From positions 1 to 39,124 of the forward strand of contig DATKCJ010000461.1 in assembly GCA_035513275.1 (NCBI GenBank): a stretch of 39,124 nucleotides of DNA, given 5' to 3'. Made by a program: the position numbers and the translations under genes. Positions within the stretch are counted from its first letter, which is position 1. Each line of letters opens with the position of its first letter. This document shows positions 16,812 to 24,549 of the stretch, in pieces. This DNA comes from DATKCJ01 sp035513275. GTDB lineage: Bacteria; Verrucomicrobiota; Verrucomicrobiia; Opitutales; Opitutaceae. The notes beneath the pieces are model-generated. The model had not been told where the DNA came from, did not search any database, and saw only the letters and a list, made by a program, of their open reading frames with translations.

Positions 16812-16975
16812 CGTGCGCTGGTCTGGGGCGGTGGCAACACACGCCCCGGGCTCGCCATCGCGAATCGTTGCTTCCAATTTCAGGGTAGCCATGTTGCGCC
16901 CGAAATGCAGAGCAACTCCCACTCGTCCCGTTCGCTGCTCTACTCACCGCGGCAGTGATTCGCGCCCATGACCCG

Positions 16976-18136
16976 ATGATCACCGCCACCCATCCCGACA
17001 TGCGGCACGAAGCGGCGCGCGTTCACTCCATCTCGCGGCCGCTCGACGCGCACACCGACGTGCCATTGCTCCTCGACCGGCCGGGTTTCGACTTCACCAA
17101 GCGCAAGCAACCCGACAGCCCACTGAGCCAGGTCGACATCCCGCGGATCATCGACGGCGGCACCGCAGGGATCTTCTTCGCGGTTTTCACCAACCAGGGG
17201 CCGCTCACTCCTGAAGGTCGCGACTACGCGTTTGCACTCGCACAGCGAGTCTTCGCGCGTGTTCGCGCCCTGCTCGATTCCAACCCCGCCAAGCTCGCCC
17301 TCGCGCTCGACCCGACGGACTTCCGCCTCATCACTGAAACCGGCCGCACTGCGATTCTCCTCGGGATCGAAAACGGCTGGCCACTCGGCACGGATCTCTC
17401 ACGGCTCGCGCGCTTACATGCGCTCGGGGCGCGCTACCTCGGCCTGTGCCACCTCGAGCACAACGACCTTTGCGATTCGTCGACCGGTCGCTCGACCCCG
17501 CTCCACGGCGGACTGAGCGACCTCGGACGCGACGCAGTCCGCGAGTGCAACAGGCTCGGCGTCCTCGTCGACGTTTCGCACGCATCCGACGAAGCAGCAC
17601 GCGAAGCCGCCGCGCTCAGCCGCGCGCCCATCATTGCCTCCCACTCGAACTGCAAGGCCGTCCACGACCACCCGCGCAACCTGCCCGACGACATCATCCG
17701 GCTCATCGCCTCTCGCGGCGGAGTCATCCACCTCACGCTCTGCAATCCCTACGTCGCGCCGCTGCCGCCGGAGCACGCGTGGGTGAAAGCGCTTGCGGCC
17801 TTTCGCGACACCCACTCCGACGGAAGCCTTCCGACCGACGCGGAGTTGATCGACGGGTGGAGCGATTGGGAGTCGATCTACCTGGAGAACAATCCACCGC
17901 TCAACACCGTCGCGCAGTTCGTCGATCACGTGGAGCACGTCATCCGCATCGCCGGGATCGAGCACGTCGGCTTCGGCTCGGACTTCAACGGCGGCGGCAT
18001 CATTGCCGACTGCGAGGACATCTCGCGCCTGCCGTTCATCACCGCCGAACTCGTGCGCCGCGGCTACTCCGAGCGCGACATCCGGCGATTCTGGGGAGAG
18101 AACACCCTGCGCGTCCTCGGATCGGCGCGGGCTTAA
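16976..18136 (+). CDS. membrane dipeptidase family M19 (renal dipeptidase-like) metallohydrolase
   Basis: About 386 residues, the usual length for M19 zinc dipeptidases, which hydrolyse dipeptides, including those with a C-terminal D-residue. The metal ligands are visible: His26-x-Asp28 in DAHTD, bridging Glu132 in GIENGWPLG, His202 in VDVSH and His223 in IIASHSNCKAVHDHPRN, with the late Asp in GFGSDFNGGG. There is no signal peptide, so the enzyme is probably cytoplasmic. The start is uncertain: ATG 16976 is used; GTG at 16955 and ATG at 17000 are in frame. Next to an EamA transporter and near an OPT transporter it would fit peptide or cell-wall dipeptide scavenging. The substrate is not determined by sequence. 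Confidence 0.92.
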   Translation: MITATHPDMRHEAARVHSISRPLDAHTDVPLLLDRPGFDFTKRKQPDSPLSQVDIPRIIDGGTAGIFFAVFTNQGPLTPEGRDYAFALAQRVFARVRALLDSNPAKLALALDPTDFRLITETGRTAILLGIENGWPLGTDLSRLARLHALGARYLGLCHLEHNDLCDSSTGRSTPLHGGLSDLGRDAVRECNRLGVLVDVSHASDEAAREAAALSRAPIIASHSNCKAVHDHPRNLPDDIIRLIASRGGVIHLTLCNPYVAPLPPEHAWVKALAAFRDTHSDGSLPTDAELIDGWSDWESIYLENNPPLNTVAQFVDHVEHVIRIAGIEHVGFGSDFNGGGIIADCEDISRLPFITAELVRRGYSERDIRRFWGENTLRVLGSARA

Positions 18137-18259
18137 AACTTCGCGGGCGCGCGGCGACTTCCCCGCTCGAAAAGCGGCGTTTCGGCTGCTTGCAAACGCG
18201 AGGGCGCGGCGCACGGTCTTCAGTCCCGACGCGAACCTCGCGTCGCCGATTCATAAGCA

Positions 18260-19147
18260 GTGCGCACAAACGATTACATCCTGCTGACCGGTCTGGCCGC
18301 GATCTGGGGCGCCTCGTTCCTCTTCATGCGGATCGCGGCGCCCGTGCTCGGCCCGGTGCTCACGACCGACGCGCGCGTGATCATCGCGAGCGTCGTGCTC
18401 CTGGGCTGGCTCAAATACACGCGTGCCGACGGACACTGGCATCTGTGGAAACACTACCTCGTCGCCGGCGTGATCATGTCGGCGTTTCCCTACCTCTGCT
18501 TCGCCTACGCAGCGCTGCACATCCCCGCCGGCTATTCTGCGATCCTCAACTCGAGTTCGCCGATGTTCGGCGCGATCTTCGGCGCGATCTGGCTTGGCGA
18601 GACGATGACGACGCGCAAGGTCGCCGGCCTTGTTGTCGGCATGGCGGGCGTCGCGCTCATTTCCTTGCGCGGCTCGGTGGCGTTCGACGACTCCTTCGTG
18701 CCGGCGGTCCTCGCGTGCCTGATCGCGGCCGCGAGCTACGGCATCTCCGGTGTTTATGTGAAGAAATTCATCCACGGGGCCGGGCCCGTCGCGATCGCGA
18801 CGGGCAGCCAGTTGATGGCCGGGCTCGTCCTTCTCGTCCCCGCGCTGCTCACGCCCGTGCCGGGAACTCTCACGGCCGAAGTTGCGGGCGCAGTCGTCGC
18901 GCTCGCGGTCCTCTGCACCGCGGTCGCGTTGATCGGTTACTTCAAGCTCTTCGCGCGCGTGGGACCGACGAAGGCGATCACCGTCACCTTCCTGCTGCCA
19001 CCGTTCGGCATGCTCTGGGGATTTCTCTTCCTCGGCGAGGCGATCACGCTGCGAATGCTCGGCGGCTGCGCACTCGTCCTGGCAGGCACGCTGATGGCGA
19101 CGGGCTTCAAGTGGCCGCGCCGCGAGGTCGGGGAACGTGCGACTTGA
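18260..19147 (+). CDS. EamA/DMT-family transporter, GTG start
   Basis: A 295-residue protein with ten hydrophobic segments in two EamA halves. The first half contains AIWGASFLFMRIAAPVLGP and the conserved end-of-half SSPMFGAIFGAIWLGETMTTRKVAGLVVGMAGVAL; the second contains FLLPPFGMLWGFLFLGEAITLRMLGGCALVLAGTLM. Members of the drug/metabolite transporter superfamily exchange or export amino acids, nucleosides or other metabolites; the substrate is not predictable here. The GTG start directly precedes RTNDYILLTGLAAIWG, the standard N-terminus; no clear Shine-Dalgarno. It lies 123 bp after the M19 gene on the same strand. Confidence 0.92.
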   Translation: MRTNDYILLTGLAAIWGASFLFMRIAAPVLGPVLTTDARVIIASVVLLGWLKYTRADGHWHLWKHYLVAGVIMSAFPYLCFAYAALHIPAGYSAILNSSSPMFGAIFGAIWLGETMTTRKVAGLVVGMAGVALISLRGSVAFDDSFVPAVLACLIAAASYGISGVYVKKFIHGAGPVAIATGSQLMAGLVLLVPALLTPVPGTLTAEVAGAVVALAVLCTAVALIGYFKLFARVGPTKAITVTFLLPPFGMLWGFLFLGEAITLRMLGGCALVLAGTLMATGFKWPRREVGERAT

Positions 19148-19209
19148 TTCTTCCGGTGGGTCGCCGCGAATCTTGGTCGGCGTCCGCGGCCGAAATACCC
19201 TCGATCGAC

Positions 19210-19267
19210 GTTCGGAGTTCCGCCTTCAGGCGGTGCCGATCTCCGCGTAAACGCGGGAACTACGAAC
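19210..19267. repeat. REPIN-like double-hairpin element
   Basis: A 58-bp unit bounded by 12-bp inverted ends with one mismatch (GTTCGGAGTTCC ... GGAACTACGAAC). Inside are two perfect hairpins: CCGCC-ttca-GGCGG (19220-19233) and CCGCG-taaa-CGCGG (19243-19256). It sits in the intergenic space between the EamA gene and the convergent VOC gene. Two hairpins within terminal repeats is the layout of REPIN/BIME-type repeats, mobilised elsewhere by RAYT transposases. No RAYT gene is seen in this window. Confidence 0.65.
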
Positions 19268-19373
19268 ACGAGCCAAACTGAAGGCCGCTCGCGCTTTCAA
19301 TGGCGCGTCTCGTCTCTGGGCCGCTGTTCGGCACTTGTCCCACTGTGCGACTCCGGGAGCTTTGGCGCGCGCA

Positions 19374-20249
19374 TCAGCGCGCGCCACGCACCTCGCTCAT
19401 GAGGCAGACATGGTTGCCCTCGGAGTCCTCGAACCCCGCGAGCCACAAATCGTGGTCGGGCAGCTTCGCCACGCAGTGCGCGGCCTCGGTGACGCGTGTG
19501 CCCGCCGCCTCGATACGCGCGACAGCCGCAGCGATGTCGGCCACACAGTAGTAGAGAATCGACGCCGGGTGATCGTGCTCCGGTTGCTCGGCGCGCGAGA
19601 GCATGAGCCGCACGCCGCCTGCGTCGAAAAACGCAAGCCCTGGCCCCGCGGCAAAGAGAAACTTCAACCCAAGCACATCGCGGTAGAACGCCGTCGCACG
19701 CGTTACATCGATGCAGCGGATCGCCACCTGCCCAACACCGTTCACGCGATCCGGCGCGACGAGTCTCGGTGTCACACCGCTCGTGCGATAATCATCAGCC
19801 GAGAACGTCCGCGCGAGGTAGGTTTCGGCGTCGGGCCGCGGGCTGAGCATCGTCTCGACCCACGCGTCGCGTTCGAAGTTGATCACCGCGAGATCCCACA
19901 CGCACGCCGTGGTGCCGCTCGTCGCAAGCATCCATGCGCCCGGCGTCGCGGGATCGCAGGTGAGCACACGGTTGAAGAGCTCGTTCTCCGAGTCCCACCA
20001 GCATAGCACGAGGTAGTCGACGCCGCGGCCCGGATGCTCGATCACAAATCCAACACCCGCGCGACTCGCGGCCCGGGGCGGCTGCGGAAGGAGGCCTGCA
20101 ATACTCTCGATTCCTTTCTCCCAGCCCGGTCCGTCGAAATCGCGCCCCGGCGCGCTGATCCGGTAACGCTTCAGCCGCCAGCCACGCTTCTCGACGACCC
20201 CCACCGCCTGCGTCGGACGCGGTGCATACTCCTGCCATGGCGCGCTCAT
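19374..20249 (-). CDS. two-domain protein: unknown N-terminal domain plus VOC (glyoxalase-like) domain
   Basis: A 291-residue protein. Residues about 1-160 form a domain I do not recognise (YRISAPGRDFDGPGWEKGIESI, VDYLVLCWWDSENELFNRVL, VWDLAVINFERDAWVETML). Residues about 175-290 form a vicinal oxygen chelate domain: VGQVAIRCIDVTRATAFYRDVLGLKFLFAAGPGLAFFDAGGVRLML, then SILYYCVADIAAAVARIEAAG, and DLWLAGFEDSEGNHVCLMSE with the usual Glu near the end. VOC proteins include glyoxalase I, dioxygenases and antibiotic-binding proteins. The ATG at MSAPWQEYAPRP is chosen; an in-frame ATG at 20321 would run closer to the divergent flavodoxin start. The C-terminal family call is good; the function is unknown. 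Confidence 0.82.
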   Translation of the reverse strand: MSAPWQEYAPRPTQAVGVVEKRGWRLKRYRISAPGRDFDGPGWEKGIESIAGLLPQPPRAASRAGVGFVIEHPGRGVDYLVLCWWDSENELFNRVLTCDPATPGAWMLATSGTTACVWDLAVINFERDAWVETMLSPRPDAETYLARTFSADDYRTSGVTPRLVAPDRVNGVGQVAIRCIDVTRATAFYRDVLGLKFLFAAGPGLAFFDAGGVRLMLSRAEQPEHDHPASILYYCVADIAAAVARIEAAGTRVTEAAHCVAKLPDHDLWLAGFEDSEGNHVCLMSEVRGAR

Positions 20250-20332
20250 GCACGACGGATCGCACGGCTCGCCCACCGTCGCAACCGGAAACCCATTTGC
20301 TTCCCACGCGCAACCGGTCACGATGCCCGCAG

Positions 20333-20788
20333 GTGCCCCTCCCCCGAATTGCGATTCTGTTCGCGACGATGTCCGGCAATGCCGAAACGCTCGCGGGGCT
20401 CACCGCATCCCGGCTCTCGCGATTCGGCCTCCACGTCGAGCCGGTGAACTGCGCCAGCTTCGATCCGTCGATGCTCGCGCAACTCGACATCGCGATCTTC
20501 ATCGCGAGCACCTGGGGAGACGGCCAGCCGCCAATTGACGCGCGCGAGTTCTGGCGCGCCGTCGCGGCAACCGATGCGCCCGCGCTGCCAGATCTGAAAT
20601 ACTCGGTGCTCGCGCTGGGCAACAGAACCTACCCCGACTTCTGCGCGTTCGGTCGAGCACTCGACGAAACGCTCGCGCGTCGCGGAGCCACGCGGCTGCT
20701 GGAACGCATCGATTGCGACCAGTGGCTGCGCGAGCCGTTCGAAGGCTGGCTCGAGCAGATCGCCGACAAGGTGGAAGATATCGTGTGA
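20333..20788 (+). CDS. flavodoxin-like FMN protein
   Basis: A 151-residue single-domain flavodoxin of the sulfite-reductase/MioC type. The phosphate-binding loop is ATMSGNAETLA near the N-terminus. FIASTWGDGQPPIDAREFW and the flavin-contact loop LALGNRTYPDFCAFGRALDETLARRGATRL follow. The GTG start directly before PLPRIAILFATMSGN gives the canonical flavodoxin length; a longer in-frame extension would overlap the divergent VOC gene and looks non-coding. No reductase or partner gene is adjacent, so its electron partner is unknown. It ends 79 bp before the ast operon and could be co-transcribed with it, but nothing links it functionally. Confidence 0.8.
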   Translation: MPLPRIAILFATMSGNAETLAGLTASRLSRFGLHVEPVNCASFDPSMLAQLDIAIFIASTWGDGQPPIDAREFWRAVAATDAPALPDLKYSVLALGNRTYPDFCAFGRALDETLARRGATRLLERIDCDQWLREPFEGWLEQIADKVEDIV

Positions 20789-20867
20789 GCGGGTCGCGGC
20801 CGGAACGCGCCTCTTTGTTGTTTGCGCCGCCACAGCCGCCGCTAGTCTCGGGACCGGCACGTTCCCA

Positions 20868-22067
20868 ATGACCAACCCCGACTCCATCGAGCTGCCCCGC
20901 GACTCAGAGCTGCGCGACCGACTCATCGCCTGGTGCGACATCAACTCCGGCAGCGACAATCCCGCCGGCCTCGATCAGGTGCGACACGTCCTCGCGGATG
21001 CGTTTGCATCGTTGCCATGCAAAGTGTCCGACGTCGACCTCGGCGACGGGAACCCACGCGCGCTGCGCGCCGTCTGCCGGCCCGCTGCGAAAATCCAGGT
21101 CTTGCTCAACGCACACTTCGACACCGTCTACGGCCCTGAACATGCGTTTCAGAAATGCGAGCTCGTCGAGCGCGGCACATTGCGCGGCCCCGGCGTGATC
21201 GACGACAAGGGCGGCATTCTCGTCATGCTCGCGACCCTGCAGGCGTTCGAGCGCACGCCTCACGCCTCGCGCGTCGGCTGGGAAGTGATTCTCGGCCCCG
21301 ACGAGGAAACGGGATCCGCTGCGAGCGCCCCGCTCTACGCGGAGGCGGCGCCGCGGTTTCATTTCGGGATGGTCTTCGAGCCTGCCCGCGAGAACGGCGA
21401 CCTCGTGCGCGCGCGCAAGGGAACCGGCATCTTCACCGCGACATGCCGCGGCCGCGCGGCGCACGCGGGACGCGATCCGTCCGCCGGGCGCAACGCCATC
21501 CTCGCGCTCGCGGAGTTCCTGCTCGCAGTCGCGCGCATTCCCGAAGCGTTGCCCGACGTGATGGTCAACATCGGTGCAATCCGCGGCGGCGGCGCGCTCA
21601 ACATCGTGCCCGACCTCGCCACCGCCGGCATCAACGCCCGCATCTCGAGCGCCGCCGACGGCCACCGCTTCGAGGAACAACTCGCCGCGCACGCCGCAAC
21701 GATCAACGCGCGCGACGGCTATCGCCTCGAGATCACCGGTCAGTTCAATCGCGGACCGCTCGAGGTCACGCCTGCGCGCGAGGCACTTTTCGACGCGTAT
21801 CGCGAAACGGCCCGCGCCCTCTCACTCAACTTCGGCTGGCAGGATGTCGGCGGCGGCTCCGACGGGAACCTGCTCGCCGCCGCGGGTCTGCCCTGCCTCG
21901 ACGGAATCGGCGCACACGGCGACGGCATGCACAGCGATCGCGAGTGGGTTCGCATCTCCAGCATCGCTGAGCGCGCGCGGCTCGCCGCGCTCTTCCTCGC
22001 TCGCATCGCGGCAGGCGAGATCGCGCTGCCGCAGGAAATCATCTCGCGTTCGCTGGCTCGCTCCTGA
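20868..22067 (+). CDS. M20-family metallohydrolase in the ast operon, candidate succinylglutamate desuccinylase substitute
   Basis: A 399-residue M20 (carboxypeptidase G2 / ArgE-type) zinc hydrolase. The metal and catalytic residues are in place: His83-x-Asp85 in LNAHFDTVY, the Asp pair in GVIDDKGG (112-113), Glu146/147 in GPDEETGS, Glu171 in FEPAR and the late His in GDGMHSD. A dimerisation domain lies between about 185 and 300. Its stop is 11 bp upstream of astA, so it leads the arginine succinyltransferase operon. AstE, which normally releases succinate from N-succinylglutamate in the last step, is an M14-type enzyme and is not present here. An M20 amidase is chemically suited to that deacylation, so replacement of AstE is the likeliest role. 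That assignment is inference. Confidence 0.88.
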   Translation: MTNPDSIELPRDSELRDRLIAWCDINSGSDNPAGLDQVRHVLADAFASLPCKVSDVDLGDGNPRALRAVCRPAAKIQVLLNAHFDTVYGPEHAFQKCELVERGTLRGPGVIDDKGGILVMLATLQAFERTPHASRVGWEVILGPDEETGSAASAPLYAEAAPRFHFGMVFEPARENGDLVRARKGTGIFTATCRGRAAHAGRDPSAGRNAILALAEFLLAVARIPEALPDVMVNIGAIRGGGALNIVPDLATAGINARISSAADGHRFEEQLAAHAATINARDGYRLEITGQFNRGPLEVTPAREALFDAYRETARALSLNFGWQDVGGGSDGNLLAAAGLPCLDGIGAHGDGMHSDREWVRISSIAERARLAALFLARIAAGEIALPQEIISRSLARS

Positions 22068-22078
22068 TCGCCACCACC

Positions 22079-23098
22079 ATGCAAGTCATCCGGCCCATCC
22101 GCACCGACGACCTGCCGCAACTCACCGCGCTCGCCGCGACAATTTCGGGCGGACTCACTTCGCTGCCGAACGACGCCGATTTCCTCGAGGCGCGCATCAA
22201 CGAATCGTTGCGCTCGTTCGATCCGAAGATCCGCCGCGCGGGCGACGAGTATTACCTTTTCGTCCTCGAGGACACCGCCACGCGCGAGCTTCTCGGGACG
22301 TCGGGCATCCACGCCCGCGTCGGGGGCTTCGATCCGTTTTACTCCTACGAGATTCGCCAAAAAACCTTCGCGCACGAGCCGCTCGGAATCCGCAAGGAGG
22401 TCGCCGAGCTGCACCTCAAGAAGACGCACAAGGGCCCGTCGGAGATCGGCTCGCTCTTCCTGCGCTTCGATGCGCGCGGCGGTGGCCGCGGTCGGCTTCT
22501 CTCGCTCTGCCGGTTCCTGTTCATGGCTGCGTTTCCGAAGCGATTCGACACGCACGTGCTCGCCGAGATGCGCGGCTACATCGACGCAGCCGGCAAGGCA
22601 CCGTTCTGGGAATCTGTCGGCCGGCACTTCTTCGAGAAGGATTACTACACCGCAGATTTTCTCAGCGGACTCGGCAACAAGGACTTCATCGCCGACCTCA
22701 TGCCCGAGCACCCGATCTACATCACGCTCCTGCCGCGCGAGGTGCAGGCCGTGATCGGCCGCGTGCATCCGGAGACGGAGCCGGCGCTCGCACTCCTTCA
22801 CCACGAGGGATTCTCCGAGAGCGGCGAGGTCGACATCTTCGACGCGGGCCCGCTGCTCGTCGCGGAACTCGCGCGGATCCGCACCGTCGCTTCGGCGACG
22901 ATTGCGAAGGTCGCCGCTCTGCTCGATGTCGCGCCCACTGGACCCGGGCAGTTCGTCGCCAACCGCTCACTGGATTTTCGCTGCTGCACCGGCGCGCTCG
23001 CCGAGAATCCCGACGGCACTGTCTCAATCTCCAGGGAACTCGCCGCCGCACTCGATGTGGGAGCAGGCGACAACATCGTCTGGTCGCCACCGCGATGA
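22079..23098 (+). CDS. astA: arginine N-succinyltransferase AstA
   Basis: A 339-residue member of the AstA family, catalysing transfer of succinyl from succinyl-CoA to the alpha-amino group of L-arginine, the first step of the AST pathway. Diagnostic text includes VIRPIRTDDLPQLTALAATISGGLTSLP, GGFDPFYSYEIRQKTFAHEPLGI, EIGSLFLRFDARGGGRGRLLSLCRF and FWESVGRHFFEKDYYTADFLSGLGNKDFIADLMPEHPIY, as in well-studied AstA proteins. The length matches the family. Its stop overlaps the astD start (ATGA), implying translational coupling. Confidence 0.95.
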   Translation: MQVIRPIRTDDLPQLTALAATISGGLTSLPNDADFLEARINESLRSFDPKIRRAGDEYYLFVLEDTATRELLGTSGIHARVGGFDPFYSYEIRQKTFAHEPLGIRKEVAELHLKKTHKGPSEIGSLFLRFDARGGGRGRLLSLCRFLFMAAFPKRFDTHVLAEMRGYIDAAGKAPFWESVGRHFFEKDYYTADFLSGLGNKDFIADLMPEHPIYITLLPREVQAVIGRVHPETEPALALLHHEGFSESGEVDIFDAGPLLVAELARIRTVASATIAKVAALLDVAPTGPGQFVANRSLDFRCCTGALAENPDGTVSISRELAAALDVGAGDNIVWSPPR

Positions 23099-24549
23099 AC
23101 GCCACGCCGCACTTCATCGGCGGTCGCTGGATCGCAGGCACGGGTCCGCGATGGACCGCGATCAATCCGTCGACAGGCGCCACGCATTGGGAAGCCGCTG
23201 CCGCGGCGGAAACCGAAGTCGAAGCGGCGGTCGTGGCAGCGCGCGCCGCGTTTCCTGAATGGTCGCGGCGCACGCAAGCCGAGCGCGAGACGGTCGTGCG
23301 CGCGTTCGCGCTGCTCGTCGAGGAGGAGAAGACTGAGTTCGCGGCAGTAATCGCGCGCGAGACAGGCAAGCCGATTTGGGACGCGACATCCGAGGCGGTC
23401 GCGATGGTCAACAAGGTGCCGATCGCAATCGAGGCGCACGCGCGACGTTGCGCGGAGTTCACGGGCGGCCCCGCGGTCACGCGTTTTCGTGCGCACGGCG
23501 TCGTCGCCGTGCTCGGGCCGTTCAACTTTCCCGGGCACTTGCCGAACGGCCACATCGTGCCGGCGCTCGTCGCGGGCAACACGGTCGTCTTCAAGCCGAG
23601 CGAGCTCACGCCGCTCACAGCGCAGCGCACCGTGGAGCTGTGGGAGAAAGCCGGCGCACCGCCGGGCGTGATAAATCTCGTGCAGGGCGGACTCGAGACC
23701 GGCGCTGCAGTCGCGATGCATCCAGGCATCGACGGACTCTTCTTCACCGGCAGCGCGCGCACCGGCCTCGCGCTCAGCATCCTTTTCGCCAAGACGCCGG
23801 GAAGGATCCTCGCGCTCGAAATGGGCGGCAACAATCCGCTTGTCGTCCATCGCGCCGCCGATCACGCAACCTCGGCGCTTCTAACAATCCAGTCGGCGTA
23901 TCTCGGCGCAGGCCAGCGATGCACGTGCGCGCGTCGGCTCATCGTGCCCGTCGGCGCCGAAGGCGACGCGTTTATCGCGACACTCGTCGCGGCGATCCCG
24001 CGAATCCGACTGGGTGCACCCGAAGTGCAGCCCGAACCGTTCATGGGTCCGGTGATCCGCCCGTCGGCAGCCGATGCACTTGTCTCTGCGCAAGAGAATC
24101 TCGTGAGCCGCGGCGGAGTCGCGCTCGTCCCGATGCGCCGTCTCGCGCCGGAGACTGGTTTCATCACGCCCGGACTGATCGACGTGACCGCGGTCGAGAA
24201 TCGCGAGGACGAGGAACTGTTTGGCCCGCTGCTGCAATTGATCCGCGTCCCGGACTTCGATGCGGCGATACGCGAGGCGAACAACACGCACTTCGGACTC
24301 GCCGCCGGACTCATCAGCGACGACCGCGCGCTCTACGAGAAGTTCTTCACGTCGGTGCGTGCGGGCATCATCAACTGGAACCAGCAGCTCACGGGTGCAA
24401 GCAGCGCCGCGGCGTTTGGCGGACTCGGCGCGAGCGGCAACAACCGGCCCGCGGCGTTTCTTTCGGCGGATTATTGTTCGCATGCGGTCGCATCGATCGA
24501 GTCGGCTGCGGCGAAGCCGGCACCGCAACCCGGCCTCGATCCGCCATGA
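23095..24549 (+). CDS. astD: N-succinylglutamate 5-semialdehyde dehydrogenase AstD
   Basis: A 484-residue aldehyde dehydrogenase. Catalytic Cys276 is in GAGQRCTCARR, general-base Glu242 in LALEMGGNNP and the oxyanion Asn144 in PFNFPGHLPNGH; FTGSARTG is the cofactor turn. The N-terminus HFIGGRWIAGTGP and the GQRCTCARRL signature are typical of AstD rather than other ALDHs. It oxidises succinylglutamate semialdehyde with NAD(P)+. Four-base overlaps with astA upstream and astB downstream show one transcriptional unit. Because the window has hydroxyproline genes but no 2-oxoglutarate semialdehyde dehydrogenase, cross-activity is conceivable but unsupported. Confidence 0.95.
   Translation: MNATPHFIGGRWIAGTGPRWTAINPSTGATHWEAAAAAETEVEAAVVAARAAFPEWSRRTQAERETVVRAFALLVEEEKTEFAAVIARETGKPIWDATSEAVAMVNKVPIAIEAHARRCAEFTGGPAVTRFRAHGVVAVLGPFNFPGHLPNGHIVPALVAGNTVVFKPSELTPLTAQRTVELWEKAGAPPGVINLVQGGLETGAAVAMHPGIDGLFFTGSARTGLALSILFAKTPGRILALEMGGNNPLVVHRAADHATSALLTIQSAYLGAGQRCTCARRLIVPVGAEGDAFIATLVAAIPRIRLGAPEVQPEPFMGPVIRPSAADALVSAQENLVSRGGVALVPMRRLAPETGFITPGLIDVTAVENREDEELFGPLLQLIRVPDFDAAIREANNTHFGLAAGLISDDRALYEKFFTSVRAGIINWNQQLTGASSAAAFGGLGASGNNRPAAFLSADYCSHAVASIESAAAKPAPQPGLDPP

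Noticed and set aside
16812..16975. Possible tRNA or small RNA in the gap before the M19 gene
   Set aside because: No cloverleaf, TTCGA-type arm or paired acceptor ends could be found; it reads as plain intergenic sequence.
23376..24545. Long N-terminal extension of AstB (833-residue frame)
   Set aside because: It is an out-of-frame reading of astD; AstB starts at the ATGA overlap with its hallmark N-terminus.
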